Below are positions 13,438 through 25,789 of a stretch of 64,000 nucleotides of DNA, in pieces. The translations under genes and the position numbers were made by a program. Every line of letters starts with the position of its first letter. Within the stretch, counting starts at the first letter, position 1. The DNA is taken from positions 21,407,207 to 21,471,206 of the forward strand of contig NC_064769.1 in the NCBI RefSeq assembly GCF_011397635.1, written 5' to 3'. This DNA is from Epinephelus fuscoguttatus (Eukaryota; Chordata; Actinopteri; Perciformes; Serranidae). Under the pieces are notes generated by a model. The model saw only the letters and a list, made by a program, of their open reading frames with translations. It made no database searches and was not told the origin of the DNA.

Positions 13438-14191
13438 ATTTATCATCAAGTCTGTCATAAAAAATGTCTCTGACAATATGTTTACAAACAGTAACCAACA
13501 ATTCAGGCTGAGTATACCATTAAGTGTTCATACTAGCAAGTTGATGGTCTTCAAAATTTTACAGACGTCTCTTTCAAAATGTAAATCTTTGGGAATCAGT
13601 CTTTGGGCCCAATAGCATCACATCAAGGACCCAGAAGTTGTAATTACACAGTTTGGCCACTGTGTCAAGAATGGAGATTACACTTCAAGATCATGTGAGA
13701 GCACACCATGGGAACACATACAGTAAGGCCCGTTTCCACCAAACACTTCTGGTACATTATCTTTGGAACCAAAAGTAACCCTTCAGATGTGGTACCAAGA
13801 CTCCTAATGTGGATGGGGTTGTTATAACTTACTGCTCCGTCCAGCACTCGCTGTATTTTCTCATCAGCGGTGACACAGATGGAAGTCTGCACCTCATTTA
13901 TCGGCCACAGAAGGAGGTGTTTGCCAACATTTCAGAACAAAATAAAACAGGCTGCAGTGAGAGTCTCTATTGACAGGATATTTAAAAATAGCAAGTTTGT
14001 GCATGTAGTTCTCCTCAGGCAAGTGCAGGGGTTTTGTGTTGCCATAGTCCACAGGAACGTCGTTACGCAACTCTTTTTCTTCCTCCAAGTGAGGAATAGA
14101 ATACATGCTGTTCACATAATCCCGTCAAAATATATATAAGCCTATTTTTAAACAGCTGAAGATCCACTCATTACTGAAACTGTATGTCATC
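13438..14191. other. Intergenic DNA, possible decayed DNA element
   Basis: The part from about 13727 (cccgtttccaccaaacactt) resembles the end of a fish hAT-like family, but I could not find a matching opposite end. I see no gene. Confidence 0.35.
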
Positions 14192-15034
14192 TAGGGCTGC
14201 ACGGTACATGCGATAGACAGTAGAAATGATATAAATTTGGCCCACGGTAGAGATTTGCGCTCTACCATCCTATCTGCGATGACGTCATCGCACCTGCCTC
14301 AGTGTGAAAATGGCTGCGAGCACAGAGACAGCGGAGCAAGAGGAGCTGGTTCACGTCCGTGATTTAGCGTGGCACGTGGAGAACTTGTGAGTGAGTGAGT
14401 TAATGTTTTATGAACAGCCCCGGACTTCTCAGACTCTTTGTTCAGTGTCATTCAGTGTCTCCTCTGGCGGCAGCACAGCGTCTCTCCCTCTCCTCTCGCC
14501 GTGCGCACACAGGAGTTGGTTTTCGGCAAGAGAGTCTGTCATAAACCTTTAGTAATGTAAACCTATGTGACGCTAGGGGCTCCACAAAAAACTCCATATG
14601 TGAATGTGTGATAGTTGTGGTATCATAACAGCCTGTCACAGGTTACAGCGTGATGATTAGAGGAGAAATAGCAGAGCATAAAGGTCCAGGTGGAAAAAAC
14701 ACAACTCAGTCATTTAGGATTTTGCTAAAAGAAGGAAATTACCTTTTGATATAGATCCCAGGGGACATTTTGCACCATAGAGTACTGGGTTTTAATTTTG
14801 AGTTTTGAGATCTGCATTCTGCACAATAAATGCTCTAAAAAATACATTATATCTTTGCTTTTGTTGTTGTTGTTTCTTTTTTTTATTTAGCTTTGCTAAG
14901 GGACTACAAAACCCATTCAGAAACACTTCTATTATAACTTTTACACCTAAATTTATACCGCGATATATACCCTTACCGTGAAGGGATTCGATTTATACCG
15001 TGATATGAATTTTAGGTCATACCACCCAGCCCTA
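14192..15034. mobile_element. Second hAT-type non-autonomous element
   Basis: The ends read TAGGGCTG at the left and CAGCCCTA at the right, followed inward by imperfectly matched sequence (cacggta versus the inverse of taccaccc). The flanks are a perfect 8-bp duplication, atgtcatc, at 14184-14191 and 15035-15042. The 843-bp body carries sub-terminal words around accgtgatat and has no transposase frame. The ends differ from those of the 12014 element, so it belongs to a different hAT family. Confidence 0.85.
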
Positions 15035-15042
15035 ATGTCATC

Positions 15043-17055
15043 CAAGAGAGACGATAAAAACTAATGGAAGGGTCAAAGTTGTCACAGTGAAATTTAAGGT
15101 GTGCTGATGGATTCAACTGATGTAAAGTTGTTGGCAGTCAGCCCAGTGAATTCAGCTTTTTTCCCCTCAAACTACAGCTGCTGTGAGAGGCAACAAAACA
15201 TCATTTGACATGAATGCATGTGAGGCATTCATTTGGAAATCGTGTGGTTCTGGCCTAAACTGAATAAACCACCTGGTGCCGTGACATTTAAACTGTCATT
15301 CTCTATGGTTTATGTAGATCTGCTTTCAGCTGAAAGAACAAAACACTGAATTGGTCCTGAGTAATACATTGTTATACGAATGTTGCTCTGAGCGCCGTGA
15401 AATATAAATGAATAGCAAAGCCTTTCTACAAGTTAAATGCATACAGTTGAGAAGGATTTACTCTAAATCTTCAATTTAACTGTGAGTATTTAAACACAAA
15501 TAATATTTTAACTTTTTCTATGCTTCAGTTTTAGGTTGTACTCTCTTCCAGCATCCAGCTGAATTAACATATTATGATGCCTAGCTGTCAGAAATGGAAC
15601 AATTTTCACCTTAACTAGCTGCTGGAAATGAAAACCACTGCCTGTATCATTCTGACCCTGCTTTCCCACATCAACACCTTCTCTCTATCACTTTTAACAA
15701 GGCACTGTGTGCTGCTTTTGAGGCTCTTCACCCATCTCTAGATGTCACCTGAAATCTTAAAAAAGTCCTTTATTTATTGGTGTTTTGCATCTTTATCTGT
15801 CTTCCGAGTTCAAAGCCAGCTTCTATAAAAATCTATAAAGCCAAACGTGTCGTTACGTCTCCGTTCCCTCGCTAACATTTCGTATTGCAGCTGAAAAGGA
15901 GAGCGAGATAAAAGAGGCCCTTGCTGGTATTATAATGAGACTTTTCTAACACACCTCTTGGGAACACTTCTCTGGACATCTGAGAGAGTTCTGAACATGA
16001 AGATAAATCTGTTTTCTTCTGGCTAATTATGTCTTGTGAAAACAGCCTCTATCTGTCATCTACTTGAACGAGCCGTTCCCCTCGAGCTGGGCGGAAATCT
16101 CCTCGTGGCTTTTACTTACTTTGGCTCCAGTTCCATCTCTCATCTTTTCCCTCTGAGAACATTCCTTGTAACATATGGCTGCATTGTTATCTGTGTCAGG
16201 GATGAGCTATTTTCTGCCACGGCCTCAGTGTATAAAATGTACAGTGTGCACCGATTCTGCTGGAGGTCTCACATATATCATTTGGAGTGTTTATAACTTC
16301 GAGCAGGCCCATAAAATTATCACCTTTCGTTATGACGGCCGTTGGGATCTTGGCTCTGTGTCTGCCACTGTGGCTGCAGATTGCAAAGCAGCAGGCATGA
16401 CGAGTTGGAAACCCGGTACCTGCAGCGGCTGGAGGTAACAAGCGTCAGCATTATGCAATCAGCTTGACACCTTCCCCCCTCCTCTTTCTGTCCTGCGTTA
16501 CAGAGCTATAAATACGACCAGCAAGGCAGCAACAGAGTAAAATGCAAAGGTGGAATGCTCATGGGATGGGCGTCTTCAGTTGCTGCTCGGCTCAGTCGTT
16601 GATGATTTGGGAGTCAGGGATGAAAGTCTGTGTATGTACGCATGTGAGTGTGTGTTAGATGGTCAGTGTGGAGCTATTTACACCCTAGATCCTCCTGAGC
16701 AACCTCCTGAACTCCCTGTCACCTGATCTAACTGCAGACACACACACACACTGACCTCATGCTGCCTTAGTTACCAGCAACTCTGACAAATATAACATCA
16801 GATCTGAAAAGTAACCAAGCACATACAGTAGGTACTTTTGAGGTGTAAGCCTGCAAATTCACATACTCACATGCCCATACGTGCATTGAAACATTTCGTG
16901 CTTGCTGTAACTGTCCCTGCTTTCCACACTAAACAGATGTTTCTAATGCAATTCCACCGTAAGCAATGCGAAACAATATCCACAGCCCTGACTCTTTCTA
17001 AAAATGACTTCCAAAGCCAATATGAGTGTGCAACAAAGTTTGCACAGTATGCACA
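15043..17055. other. Intergenic DNA without recognised genes
   Basis: This is AT-rich unique-looking sequence with short CA and GT runs near 16635-16750. The open frames at 16036-16441 on both strands have no recognisable domain and no splice context. I see nothing to annotate. Confidence 0.45.
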
Positions 17056-17059
17056 AACA

Positions 17060-17255
17060 GGACCTACAGAGTGAGGGGGCTGCCCATGGACAGGCACCCC
17101 GAGCAGATGACGGTTCAGTGCTTTGCTCAAGGGAACCTCGGCAGTGCCCAGGAGGCAAACTAACGCCTCTCCAAACTCCATATTTGGTCCGCACGGGGAC
17201 TTGACCAAGCAACCCTCCAGTTTGAAACCCAAGTACCTATGGACTGAACTACTGG
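17060..17255 (+). repeat. Teleost dispersed repeat fragment
   Basis: The words gctttgctcaagggaacctc, agtgcccaggaggc and ggggacttgacc belong to a repeat I recognise from many fish genomes. It often reads like a tRNA-derived or LINE-tail retroposon. This is a fragment of about 200 bp; the family is uncertain. Confidence 0.45.
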
Positions 17256-17824
17256 CACCCCAATACTGTAGGAATACTGACATTTACTGTGGTTGAGTAA
17301 GGTTGAGAAGATGTAGGGCCAAAGGAAAGGGCTGTCTAATTGCAGGGTAAAGCTGTGACAATATTCTAATTATAGCCTTCACTTGGACTGATATTTTTTG
17401 AAGTGGGCCTCTTTTTGATTGGCGGAAATATGTTTTGCTGCTAACCCCCATCCACAACAGTACATTGCTAAACTTCTGTGGTGGTTCTCCTGTCTGCTTC
17501 TCCACACAGGGAGAGTCCCAACCATCATCTACTGCAGGTAAAACACTGACTATAGATAAGTACCTCATATAATTCCATTAAAAAAATTTATATCCCTCTG
17601 GAACAGCTATGTATTGTTAGGAAAGTCTTTGCAGATTTGCATTAAGACTGAATATGAGATAAGCCAAAAGTAATGTTGATATTGTTGCTGTTTTTAATGA
17701 CACCATGCAAGTTATTTTAATGTGAAAAAGACTATCTACGAGCTTAAACTCATAAAGAAAGGAGGAGGAAAAATGGAGATACAAAGCTTATTTCAAACAG
17801 GGCAGGGACCATTTCTTCTTTTTA
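17256..17824. other. Intergenic DNA, nothing recognised
   Basis: I see no coding sequence, RNA gene or clear repeat in this interval. Confidence 0.4.
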
Positions 17825-17950
17825 ATTACGTTTTTTGACATTTTTGCCTTTATAGGGATGAGTCAGAGAGGAAACAAAGGGAGAGAGGGCCATGACATGC
17901 AATAAACTTCCCTGGCTGAAATCAAAGCAGGGACGTTGCAGTTATGTGAT
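17825..17950 (+). repeat. Short dispersed retroposon-like fragment
   Basis: The run tttttgcctttatagggat, then gagagagggcc, gacatgcaa and gcagggacgttgcagtta resembles a common teleost SINE-like repeat. It is diverged and short. Confidence 0.4.
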
Positions 17951-18000
17951 ATGCACTGTAATTATTTGGCTTCACTATCAGTACTTTTTTCACTCAATAC

Positions 18001-18332
18001 TAGGGCTGCAACTAATGATAATTTTCATTAGTGAGTAATCTAATTATTTTCTCAATAAACTGATAAATTGTTTGGTGGGAGGTTCAGAGAGCCTGAGCTG
18101 ACATCTTAAAATGTGGTTTTGTGCCAGCCCAAAGCCCAATTAGAGTTTAGTATGAAAGAAGGGCTAAACAAATCTTAAAACATTCACCTTTAAGGAGCTA
18201 AAACTAGACAATTTTGCCATTTACGCTTAAAATAATCACTTCACCATCAACATTTAACCCATTACTGAGATTGTTGCCTATTCAATTCATGTCAAACAAC
18301 TAACTGATTAACCGACACACCGTTTCAGCTGT
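18001..18332. mobile_element. Degraded hAT-like element (gggctgcaact family)
   Basis: The left end reads tagggctgcaactaatgat and the right end is a decayed inverse (gtttcagctgta). Sub-terminal words such as attttcattagtgag are typical of a very common fish family that also appears here at 50298-50646 and 53066-54003. I found no convincing 8-bp duplication. Confidence 0.55.
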
Positions 18333-19755
18333 ATTTGATGGTACCCACGACTACATGTCAATGTGAAGCAGATCCTGACGACATACTGAAATATATTTAC
18401 TGCTGACTTGCACTTGTTAACATTGTGGTATTGACACTTTTATAGTAAAGAATTTAAATATTTGTTCCACCATTTTTTCATGTGCATACGCAGAATACAA
18501 TCTGGCTTCTCTTTTTCTCACACATACACACTTACCTTCCTTTCCATTCCTTACTCACTTCTGGCAGACTGCATGTGAATATTTGGATGCTTGCAGCGGC
18601 CCTTGAAGGTGAAATCCTGAGTGCTGAATCGTGTTGGTTTCGTCGCTGTTATCTCATTTGTTCAGGAGAGGAGTGTGAACAAAGCAGAGCTTCCACCTGT
18701 TTGGAAAATATATTTTGTCTGAGTAAAATATTCACACTTCTCTGCTGTGTCCAATTACTTTGCTATCATTTTCCTCTTAATAGACAATTAAGCCTGAGGG
18801 TGTTCTTAGGGAAAAACTCGTATTATTCTCTTGATCCTTGACATCTGATTAGCATAGCTGTGGTTCTCAAGTTAGATGTGGAGTACTGAGAAGAATATCC
18901 AAACCTCCTCTCTAAAACATTTGTAGGTCTTGTTTTTTTTTTTTATTATGCTTAACCCAGACTACTTAATTATATCTTGCTTTTTACCTTTTTTTTTAAT
19001 TATGGACAGAACACTGATATTAGCACTGATAATAGGCTATTTTGATCCACAAAATACAACATTTCTCTGTTCACATTATTCCACCTGACTGCTGCCTTGG
19101 TTTAATATCGATTTACTTCCTCTAAACTTTTTTTAAATCAGTGCTGCTGTTCTCCAGCTAACAGTGTTTACAGGTTTGAGGTCAGAAACATGTCAAAAGC
19201 AAGGATGCAGAGAGGGTGTAGTGATCTGATCCAGATGGGAGCAGACAGGTTGATAACTAAACAGAGTGCAAACAAGTGTTACAAGAAGTCAGTGTTTGTA
19301 CGGTTAAAAATCAAATACCCAGACTTCAAACAGTCTGGCTCGCCTGGAAAAAGAATAATTAGTGTGGATTTGTTGTGGTAAACAGACGAAGGTCTGGATG
19401 GCCTCTTGCTATGTCAAACTGTGCAGAGAGTGGAAAAACAAGACATGGTCTGCACTCATTTGAGTATATGAAATCCCTGAAGCTTCATTTATTCCAACTG
19501 GAGTTCATAAACGGTGTGTGGTGTTGTTTTGTAAACAAACAAAAGCAATGTTTACATTCAGTGTTTTTTCCAAAACAACAAAACGGGGAAACAAGCCGTA
19601 AAAACACTGCTCCACAGCACTAATAGTAGTAAAAAAATCCACGAGGTACCTTTAATTAATCATTCTAAGAAAGAACATAATATGATTAGATATAGAGTGT
19701 TGTAGGTGGAGGAGTACATGTCTCAGCCATCTAAATGTGTTTTGTGGTGTTAATC
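18333..19755. other. Intergenic DNA without recognised genes
   Basis: This is AT-rich sequence with T-runs near 18930-19000. The frames at 18482-18841 and 19190-19623 have no domain and look like chance frames. Confidence 0.4.
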
Positions 19756-20235
19756 TTAAAAGGAATACTTCACCCACAAAAAGAATATTAGTGTATCAGT
19801 TGTCCTGCAGTGTTACCTTAAACTCATTAAGAACACCTTGTTTTTCTTGCATGCTCCACAGTAATTGGCAAACATATTGATGTATTGATTTTTTGGGGGC
19901 CACTTTTAACAATAACAAGATGTATCAAAACATCTGTTAACAAACTCTCCTGCAGTATAAACCAAGTCTCAATTATCCAGCTGTTTGGTCAGTACTTCCC
20001 AAACACATACATATTCTCTAAACAAACCTTAGTATTGGAGGCTGGCATTGAAGAGAGCATGGATAAGTTTTATTTTCAGTTTAGTTCAAAAGAGTAAGGT
20101 GTTCTTTTTTCAGCTAAAAATGCACATTTGTAAAGTACTAATAAAACAGCCTTTTTTGTCATGAATTTGAGGTAACACGACATTACTAACTGATATACTA
20201 TAACTGGTCATTTTGTGAGAGAAGAATTCCTTTAA
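19756..20235. mobile_element. TTAA-flanked inverted-repeat element, short copy
   Basis: TTAA tetranucleotides at 19756-19759 and 20232-20235 flank ends that read aaggaatacttcaccc at the left. Read inward from the right, the other end is aggaattcttctctcac, an imperfect match. The 480-bp body has no transposase frame. Internal words (gcagtata, cagtacttcccaaa and ttgaagagagc) recur in the same order in the element at 57259-58340, so the two are one family. TTAA targets are typical of piggyBac-type transposition, but the transposase source is unknown. Confidence 0.7.
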
Positions 20236-20726
20236 GTCCCACTGTCTATTTTTTACACCTACTTCCCTGTGTGAAATGTTATTTGAGGGAACTGGGGTTC
20301 CCCAGGATCCATGTTAGGTCCTCTTTTCTTTGAGCAAATACACTGGCCTTTCTCACAGCGGACATTTTCACTTGTCATAAAAAGAAAAGTAGAGGTGTTA
20401 CTAATAACATTAATGATGGTCCCTCTATGTTCAAATGTCCCAATGCCAGTGTGACAGTGAGACAGCATGCACAATACCAGGGGCCTAAACCTGAAGAAGC
20501 TAAATGGAATTTAGCCACCATTCATTTTATTATTTACACCTGTGCTTTTCCTAGAGTGACATGACAAGATATTTTTTTGTGGGGAAAAAATACCTCCCTC
20601 AATAAAATCTGACAAATAGCCATTTCTTTAACAAACCTCTAGAATACCCTAACAAAAAACAATGAACTGTGCTGTATGCAACAGGTTTGAAATCCAAATT
20701 ATATGATTTACAGGTTATAAAGCCCT
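20236..20726. other. Intergenic DNA, nothing recognised
   Basis: I see no gene or clear repeat in this interval. Confidence 0.35.
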
Positions 20727-21115
20727 AGTCTGAGTGGGCGGAAGTTCGCTGCATAGATCAGCCTCTCATTGGGCGGAACGAGCCGCCCGCTGAAGTCCTG
20801 CCCTACCACCTCCGGCTGCAGTTTTCAACACGTCCTTTACTAACTTTTGCGGTGTTTGATCTTGCGGGGATGTAGCCATTTTTCTGCCATGGTTCGCGTC
20901 CTGTAGGTGATATTTTTGTGGGCGTGTTACACCAAAACCTGTTTCCCCCGGCAATATTTTTGCAAGCGCACCGTTGCTGTGGCACTGCCCAGAACGACTG
21001 TGATTGGTTGAAAGAAATACAAGCAGCCGGGGTTTTTTTTCCCTCCAATCTTAAAGTGAGAGTCGGCCCAGCCAGACCTTTCTTTTCTTGAGAAAGGTCT
21101 GGTGAGCGAGACTAC
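20727..21115. mobile_element. Short inverted-repeat element with internal hairpin
   Basis: The left end (tagtctgagtgggcgg) is an imperfect inverse of the right end (tgagcgagactacta). Near the right end a perfect 12-bp stem, CCAGACCTTTCT at 21072-21083 with its complement at 21091-21102, encloses a 7-nt loop. I recognise this hairpin end from dispersed fish repeats. No coding frame is present and the superfamily is unknown. Confidence 0.5.
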
Positions 21116-22057
21116 TAAACCCCCAATGCAATTTTGTGATTTAGGGTGAACATGAATAGAAATAAAAAGAACGGTTAAAATCTTTGTACAACAGATCCCC
21201 TACAGTCTAGAATGGTGATTTTTTTTTTTTTTTCTGTGCACATTTGATATTATACAATTTATCTTGTGTATACAAGTTATTATCTTGTATATATCTTGTA
21301 ACAATGCAGGATTCAAGCAAATAAAATTAGGCATTTTAAAAAAAAAAAATACAAACAAAACTAAAACTACAATAATGATAAATACCATCACTGAAGCAGA
21401 TAGGCAAAGTTGGCAACTAATTTCCCAACAGACTGCACTGCACATAAACATATAGAATAATACAAAAATAGAAAACAATATCATACAATAACCAATAACA
21501 ATACAATATCAATAAAAAAATAATCAAATAAGACTATATAAATCTAACAATATGCTAAAATTAGTAAAAAGCTTTTGTGTACAGATAAGTTTGCACACGT
21601 TATTTTCTTGAGGGAACAACTGTTGTGCACACGTCACTACTCTTTCCGGGACTTGGCTCTTCAAGTTTTCGATAGATTTGCACACGTTCCTTTAATTACA
21701 CGCTAACTTCACTGTAACTGTTTTTACTTTTATTTATTTATTTATTTATTTATTATTTTTGTTGTGGTGGTACTATAGTCTTATCATACACAAGTTAAAC
21801 AAGTGCCCCACCGAAAACCTATGTTTTAAATATCAAATACTCACCTCATTTGGCCTTGACACATTAGTTAGCAGTAGCGTCCTCCGCAGTAGCTTCCTCC
21901 GCAGTGGATCCACAGCGGCTAATGGCGTCGCAGTTTCACGTCGGACAAACTACCAAAATGTCACACAATTACAACTTTAGCGTGATATACTCCTCTGCTG
22001 TCCGTATGATATGTGTGCTCCAAACACGCACATATTCGCCAAAACACGCTTACAGTA
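21116..22057. other. AT-rich intergenic DNA with TTTA microsatellite
   Basis: This interval holds A/T homopolymer runs (21220-21235, 21338-21350) and a tandem ttta repeat at about 21726-21752. No gene is visible. Confidence 0.5.
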
Positions 22058-22158
22058 TTTAGGCTGACCAAACGTCCTCTTTTGCCCGGACATGTCCACT
22101 TTTCACGTCCCGTCTGGGGCGTCCTGGTGTTTTTATAAACTGATGATAATGTCCGGTT

Positions 22159-22161
<3 letters not shown>

Positions 22162-22199
<38 letters not shown>
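22162..22199 (+). repeat. (GT)n microsatellite
   Basis: An uninterrupted GT dinucleotide run of about 38 bp lies directly against the inner nested element. It suggests either a preferred insertion point or later expansion. Confidence 0.95.
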
Positions 22200-22200
<1 letters not shown>

Positions 22201-22752
22201 GAGTGCGGCAGAGGCCGCATATTTCTGTCCGAACCCGAACCGAGCCCAACATTATTTAATGACCAAAGCACTGAGTTTGTGTCACACAGTTGTTATGGTT
22301 ACAGGCTATTTAACAAGCCGGGTGTGCTCAGCGGAGAGGGAGACCTCCGTGTTTGAGGCGGGAGCGGGAGGTCTGACGCTTCCAGCGAGACGAGAGGGAG
22401 AAATATAACAAAATAAGATAAAATAGGAAAAACCTGTCTCCCTCTTTTAATTTATTTTCAGCATTTAATCAAGACGGAGGCGGGCGGCTGGAGGTCCGAG
22501 ACTTCGAGAGAGGAGAGAGGTAGAAACAAACAGCTAACGTGTGTCTGTGTGTGTTATGTTCAGGTGTTGTCACGTAAATAACAGTACCCAAGCAATAAAC
22601 AGGACAGACAATAGGATTTTATTTATTTTTACACTACATTTTCACTGAAAGCTGACCGAATCCGACCCGAGCCCGAATACAATTTATAGCTAGCCTACAT
22701 TTTTGACCAAACCCGCCCGACCTGTCAGGTACCGTCGGGCTCGGATCGCCAC
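22199..22752. mobile_element. Inner nested hAT-like element
   Basis: The ends read tagagtgcggc at the left and gccacactcta at the right, nearly perfect inverses. Sub-terminal words such as gaacccgaacc and cgacccgagcccgaa are typical of a fish hAT-like family. It is non-coding and sits inside the element at 22058-22966. Confidence 0.55.
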
Positions 22753-22966
22753 ACTCTATGTGTCCCTTATTGGGGCCTATCTGAATTTCTGTCTTTGAGA
22801 GATATTATTTTGTAATATAACTGAATTTTCTATCCATACATATAAATTTTAAATATATTATAATTATAAGGCATCTTTGAGTAAGCTGCGAGTATCATTT
22901 AAATAGGCTATGTCGTGGCCGGCCGAGTGTCCTCTTTTTTGGAAATCAAAATATGGTCGCCCTAGT

Positions 22967-24574
22967 ATTACTCACCTTTCGTTCGCTGGTTGAGAAGTAA
23001 GCGAGCTAAGCTAACCTTGCTAATTACAGTATGGCTCGCAGGTGCTTACGTAGGTTATGTTAGTCGTGTGTGACGCTACTATGAAAGCATGTGTGCTCCA
23101 GCAGCTGTAGATCTCATCTGATATTGGTTTACTTTGTTTATAGGCCAGCAATGTTGTTAAATATAAACAGGCACTGATGTCGTGTGTCAGGAGAAGAGGA
23201 ATGACTCCTGTCAAATCAATCTGATTTGTGAGCAGCTTCCTGTTACCAGGTGAAATACAACACGGGTCATCCTGAGGAGTTGTCAGCAGTCCAAGGTCAT
23301 TTATTGCCCTACAGAGAATGAATCTGGACCCTGCATACAGATGCCTCTGTATACTATGTCTCAGTGGTTTCCCAGATTAGTGTGTACATAACTCTGAGAT
23401 CAGTGGATGTGATGTGACAGCGAGCAGAGGCACACGGCCAAGTTTTATCATCAAACCGTGATCTGACATTTATGTGTAACAATTTCTCATCATATGCAAA
23501 ACACTGCAAGCTCTTTATTCTTATTAAAAAAGTGTTTTATTGTGGATGGTTGTTTTGTTGTATCTAGGTTTTGTCATGTTGCTATGAGTTGGCATGCAAA
23601 CATAGCATTACATTCAGATTTTGACAGTTGTATCCACATTGACCTCATTTTTGTTACTTTCAAGGGAAAAAATACACTATAAAAAGCAAGCTTAATTGAT
23701 GTATTTAAAAAAAAAAGTGAACTGCCACATTTGACACAATCCACTGATATCTGCTGAGCAGGGCTTAATTTGTCAGGATAACTGTCACCGGCAGAAGAGT
23801 TTAATCCTTATCCTCTCTGTCTCGTTTGCTTTCTCTTCCACAAAAGCACTTTTTTTTTGCAGTTGTTCTTTTTTTATGAAAACACACACATTGCCTACAC
23901 AAAACACTCTCATTGCTTCGCAGGATGATTGGCAGCCATGGCTGTGTGCTGGTGGTGTCGACTGCTGGAGATGTCACTGGATACCCGGGCACAGTGCTGC
24001 TCTAACTATGATTGACAGCTCATATGTGCTGAAACTCTTCTCGGCTAAACTTGCCAATTATCTCTCATAACCTTGACTCTGTGATTATAGTTTGACATAA
24101 CGACCTGTATTATCACTATTAGGTGTCAGAATGTAGCCCTAACAATGAGGGCAATTTAAGGTGGAATTGTAATAAAACTCGCTCATGTGTCGTACAAATC
24201 CAAATCAAAATATTGTGTGGAGACGTTATGTGTTGCACAAAATTAGCCTAATCATTTGTTGTGAGCCCAAATCTGCAGTCAGTTTTTACTTTACAAAGTG
24301 TCATATTACCCATTAGTTCTGATTCCTTTCTTTCTTTTTAATATACTGTCCAGCCCAGCAGCCTAAATAAAATGTTGGCTTTATATATTTCTGCAAACCA
24401 AGGATATGTCACGTGTGTACTGTATGCTTCATATCAACATTTCTAAAGTGGCGTAGTTCAGATTACATATGAGCTGAGTATCTCATCAGGAGGAGGAGGT
24501 GAAAGTGGATGACATGAAACCTAGACGAGACAGCTGCCAAGCAGCAGACAGCAATTAATCACCATTCAAAACCA
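22967..24574. other. Intergenic DNA without recognised genes
   Basis: Mixed sequence with no splice-flanked coding segments and no clear repeats. Short chance frames only. Confidence 0.4.
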
Positions 24575-25752
24575 ACGAAAAACAAAAGTGGCTGTGTTTG
24601 TGGCAACAAAACTGGGTATTTTTTACTGAGACAGGGACATTTCCAGCTCTTTTTAAAGAAACAAAAGCAGATAATTTTATTGATATGTCAGGATATTTCC
24701 AGCCACTTCTGTGGCGACAGAAGTGTGTATTTCTTATAGGTTGGCACATTTCTAGCCGTGTTTGTGGTGGCAAAAGCAGGTTTTTTTTTCCACGAAAGGT
24801 TGGGACATTCCAGCTGTGAGTGTGGTGACTAAAGTGGTTCTTTTTTAACAACACTTGTGTACATATCCAGCTGCTTTTGTAATGACAAAAGTGGGTATTT
24901 TTTACCATACGTTGGCACTTTTCTATCTGTGTGGCGATAAAAAGTTGCTATCTTTTAACAAGAGGTCAAGACATTTTTAGCCGTGTTTGCAGCGATAAAA
25001 GCAGGCATTTTTTACGAGAGGTTGGGGCATGGTCAGACGTGTTTGTGGTGGCAAAAGCGGATATTTTTTATAAATACCATCTGTACAATTCCAGCCATTC
25101 TTGTAGTGACAGAGGCGGGTATTTTTTAAGATAAGCTGGCACATTTCTAGCCGTGTTTGTGGTGACCAAAGCAGGTATTTTTTTTTACAAGAGGTTGGGA
25201 CATTTTTAGCCATATTTGTGATAGCAAAAGTGGGTATTTGGTAGATCGAGACTTTCCCAGTCATGTCTGTAGCAACAAAGGCATATATTAGATATTTAGA
25301 TATTTAGAGGTTGAGACTTTCCTTGCCATGTTCATAACGTCAGGTATTTTTTAACAACACTTCTGTACATTTTTGGTCGTGCTTGTAGCAACAAAAGCAG
25401 CTATTTTTTTACGATAAACTGGCACATTTCTTGCCGTGTTTGTGGCAGCAAAGGTGGGTATTTTTTACAAGAAATGAGAACATTTTTAGCCTTGTTTGCA
25501 GCGAGAAAACCAGGTACTTTTTTCAGAGTTTGGGACATTTGTAGCTGTGTTTGTGATGGTAAAAATGGGTATTTTTTTTACTAAGAGGACAGGACATTTC
25601 AATCCGTGTTATTGGGAGTAAAACTGGGTATTTTTAACAAAAGCAAGTATTTTTTTAATTAAAGTTTGGGACAGTTCCAGATGTTTGTTGTAACAAAACC
25701 AAATATTTTAACAAGACACTGGGACATTTCCAGTGGTGTATGAAGCAACAAA
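24575..25752 (+). repeat. Diverged minisatellite, unit about 60 bp
   Basis: Roughly twenty degenerate tandem units of about 57-61 bp. Each runs from gttgggacatttccagcc through gtgtttgtggtggcaaaagc to gggtattttttac. Neighbouring units differ at many positions, so the array is old. Open frames of up to 117 codons cross it on both strands only because the unit length is close to a multiple of three. I see no promoter or start context for a protein. Confidence 0.9.
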
Positions 25753-25789
25753 TGCAGACAGGGTTTTCTTAATCTGTAACCAATTTTTT

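Larger units (their letters stand above)
22058..22966. mobile_element. Nested DNA elements (outer copy)
   Basis: The left end reads taggctgaccaaacg followed by tcctctttt. The right end, read inward on the minus strand, is ctagggcgaccatatt, followed by a purine tract and gaggacact. These are imperfect inverted repeats of a family I recognise in fish. A second element lies inside at about 22199-22751. No transposase frame is visible and the target duplication is not clear. Confidence 0.5.

Noticed and set aside
16867..17283. Open frame of 138 codons on the minus strand with several Cys residues
   Set aside because: It crosses a dispersed repeat at 17060-17255 and has no recognised domain, splice context or consistent composition.
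24555..24908. Open frame of 117 codons on the minus strand with repeated Cys/His-like spacing
   Set aside because: It lies entirely in the 60-bp minisatellite. The repeated residues come from tandem units, and frames also occur on the other strand.
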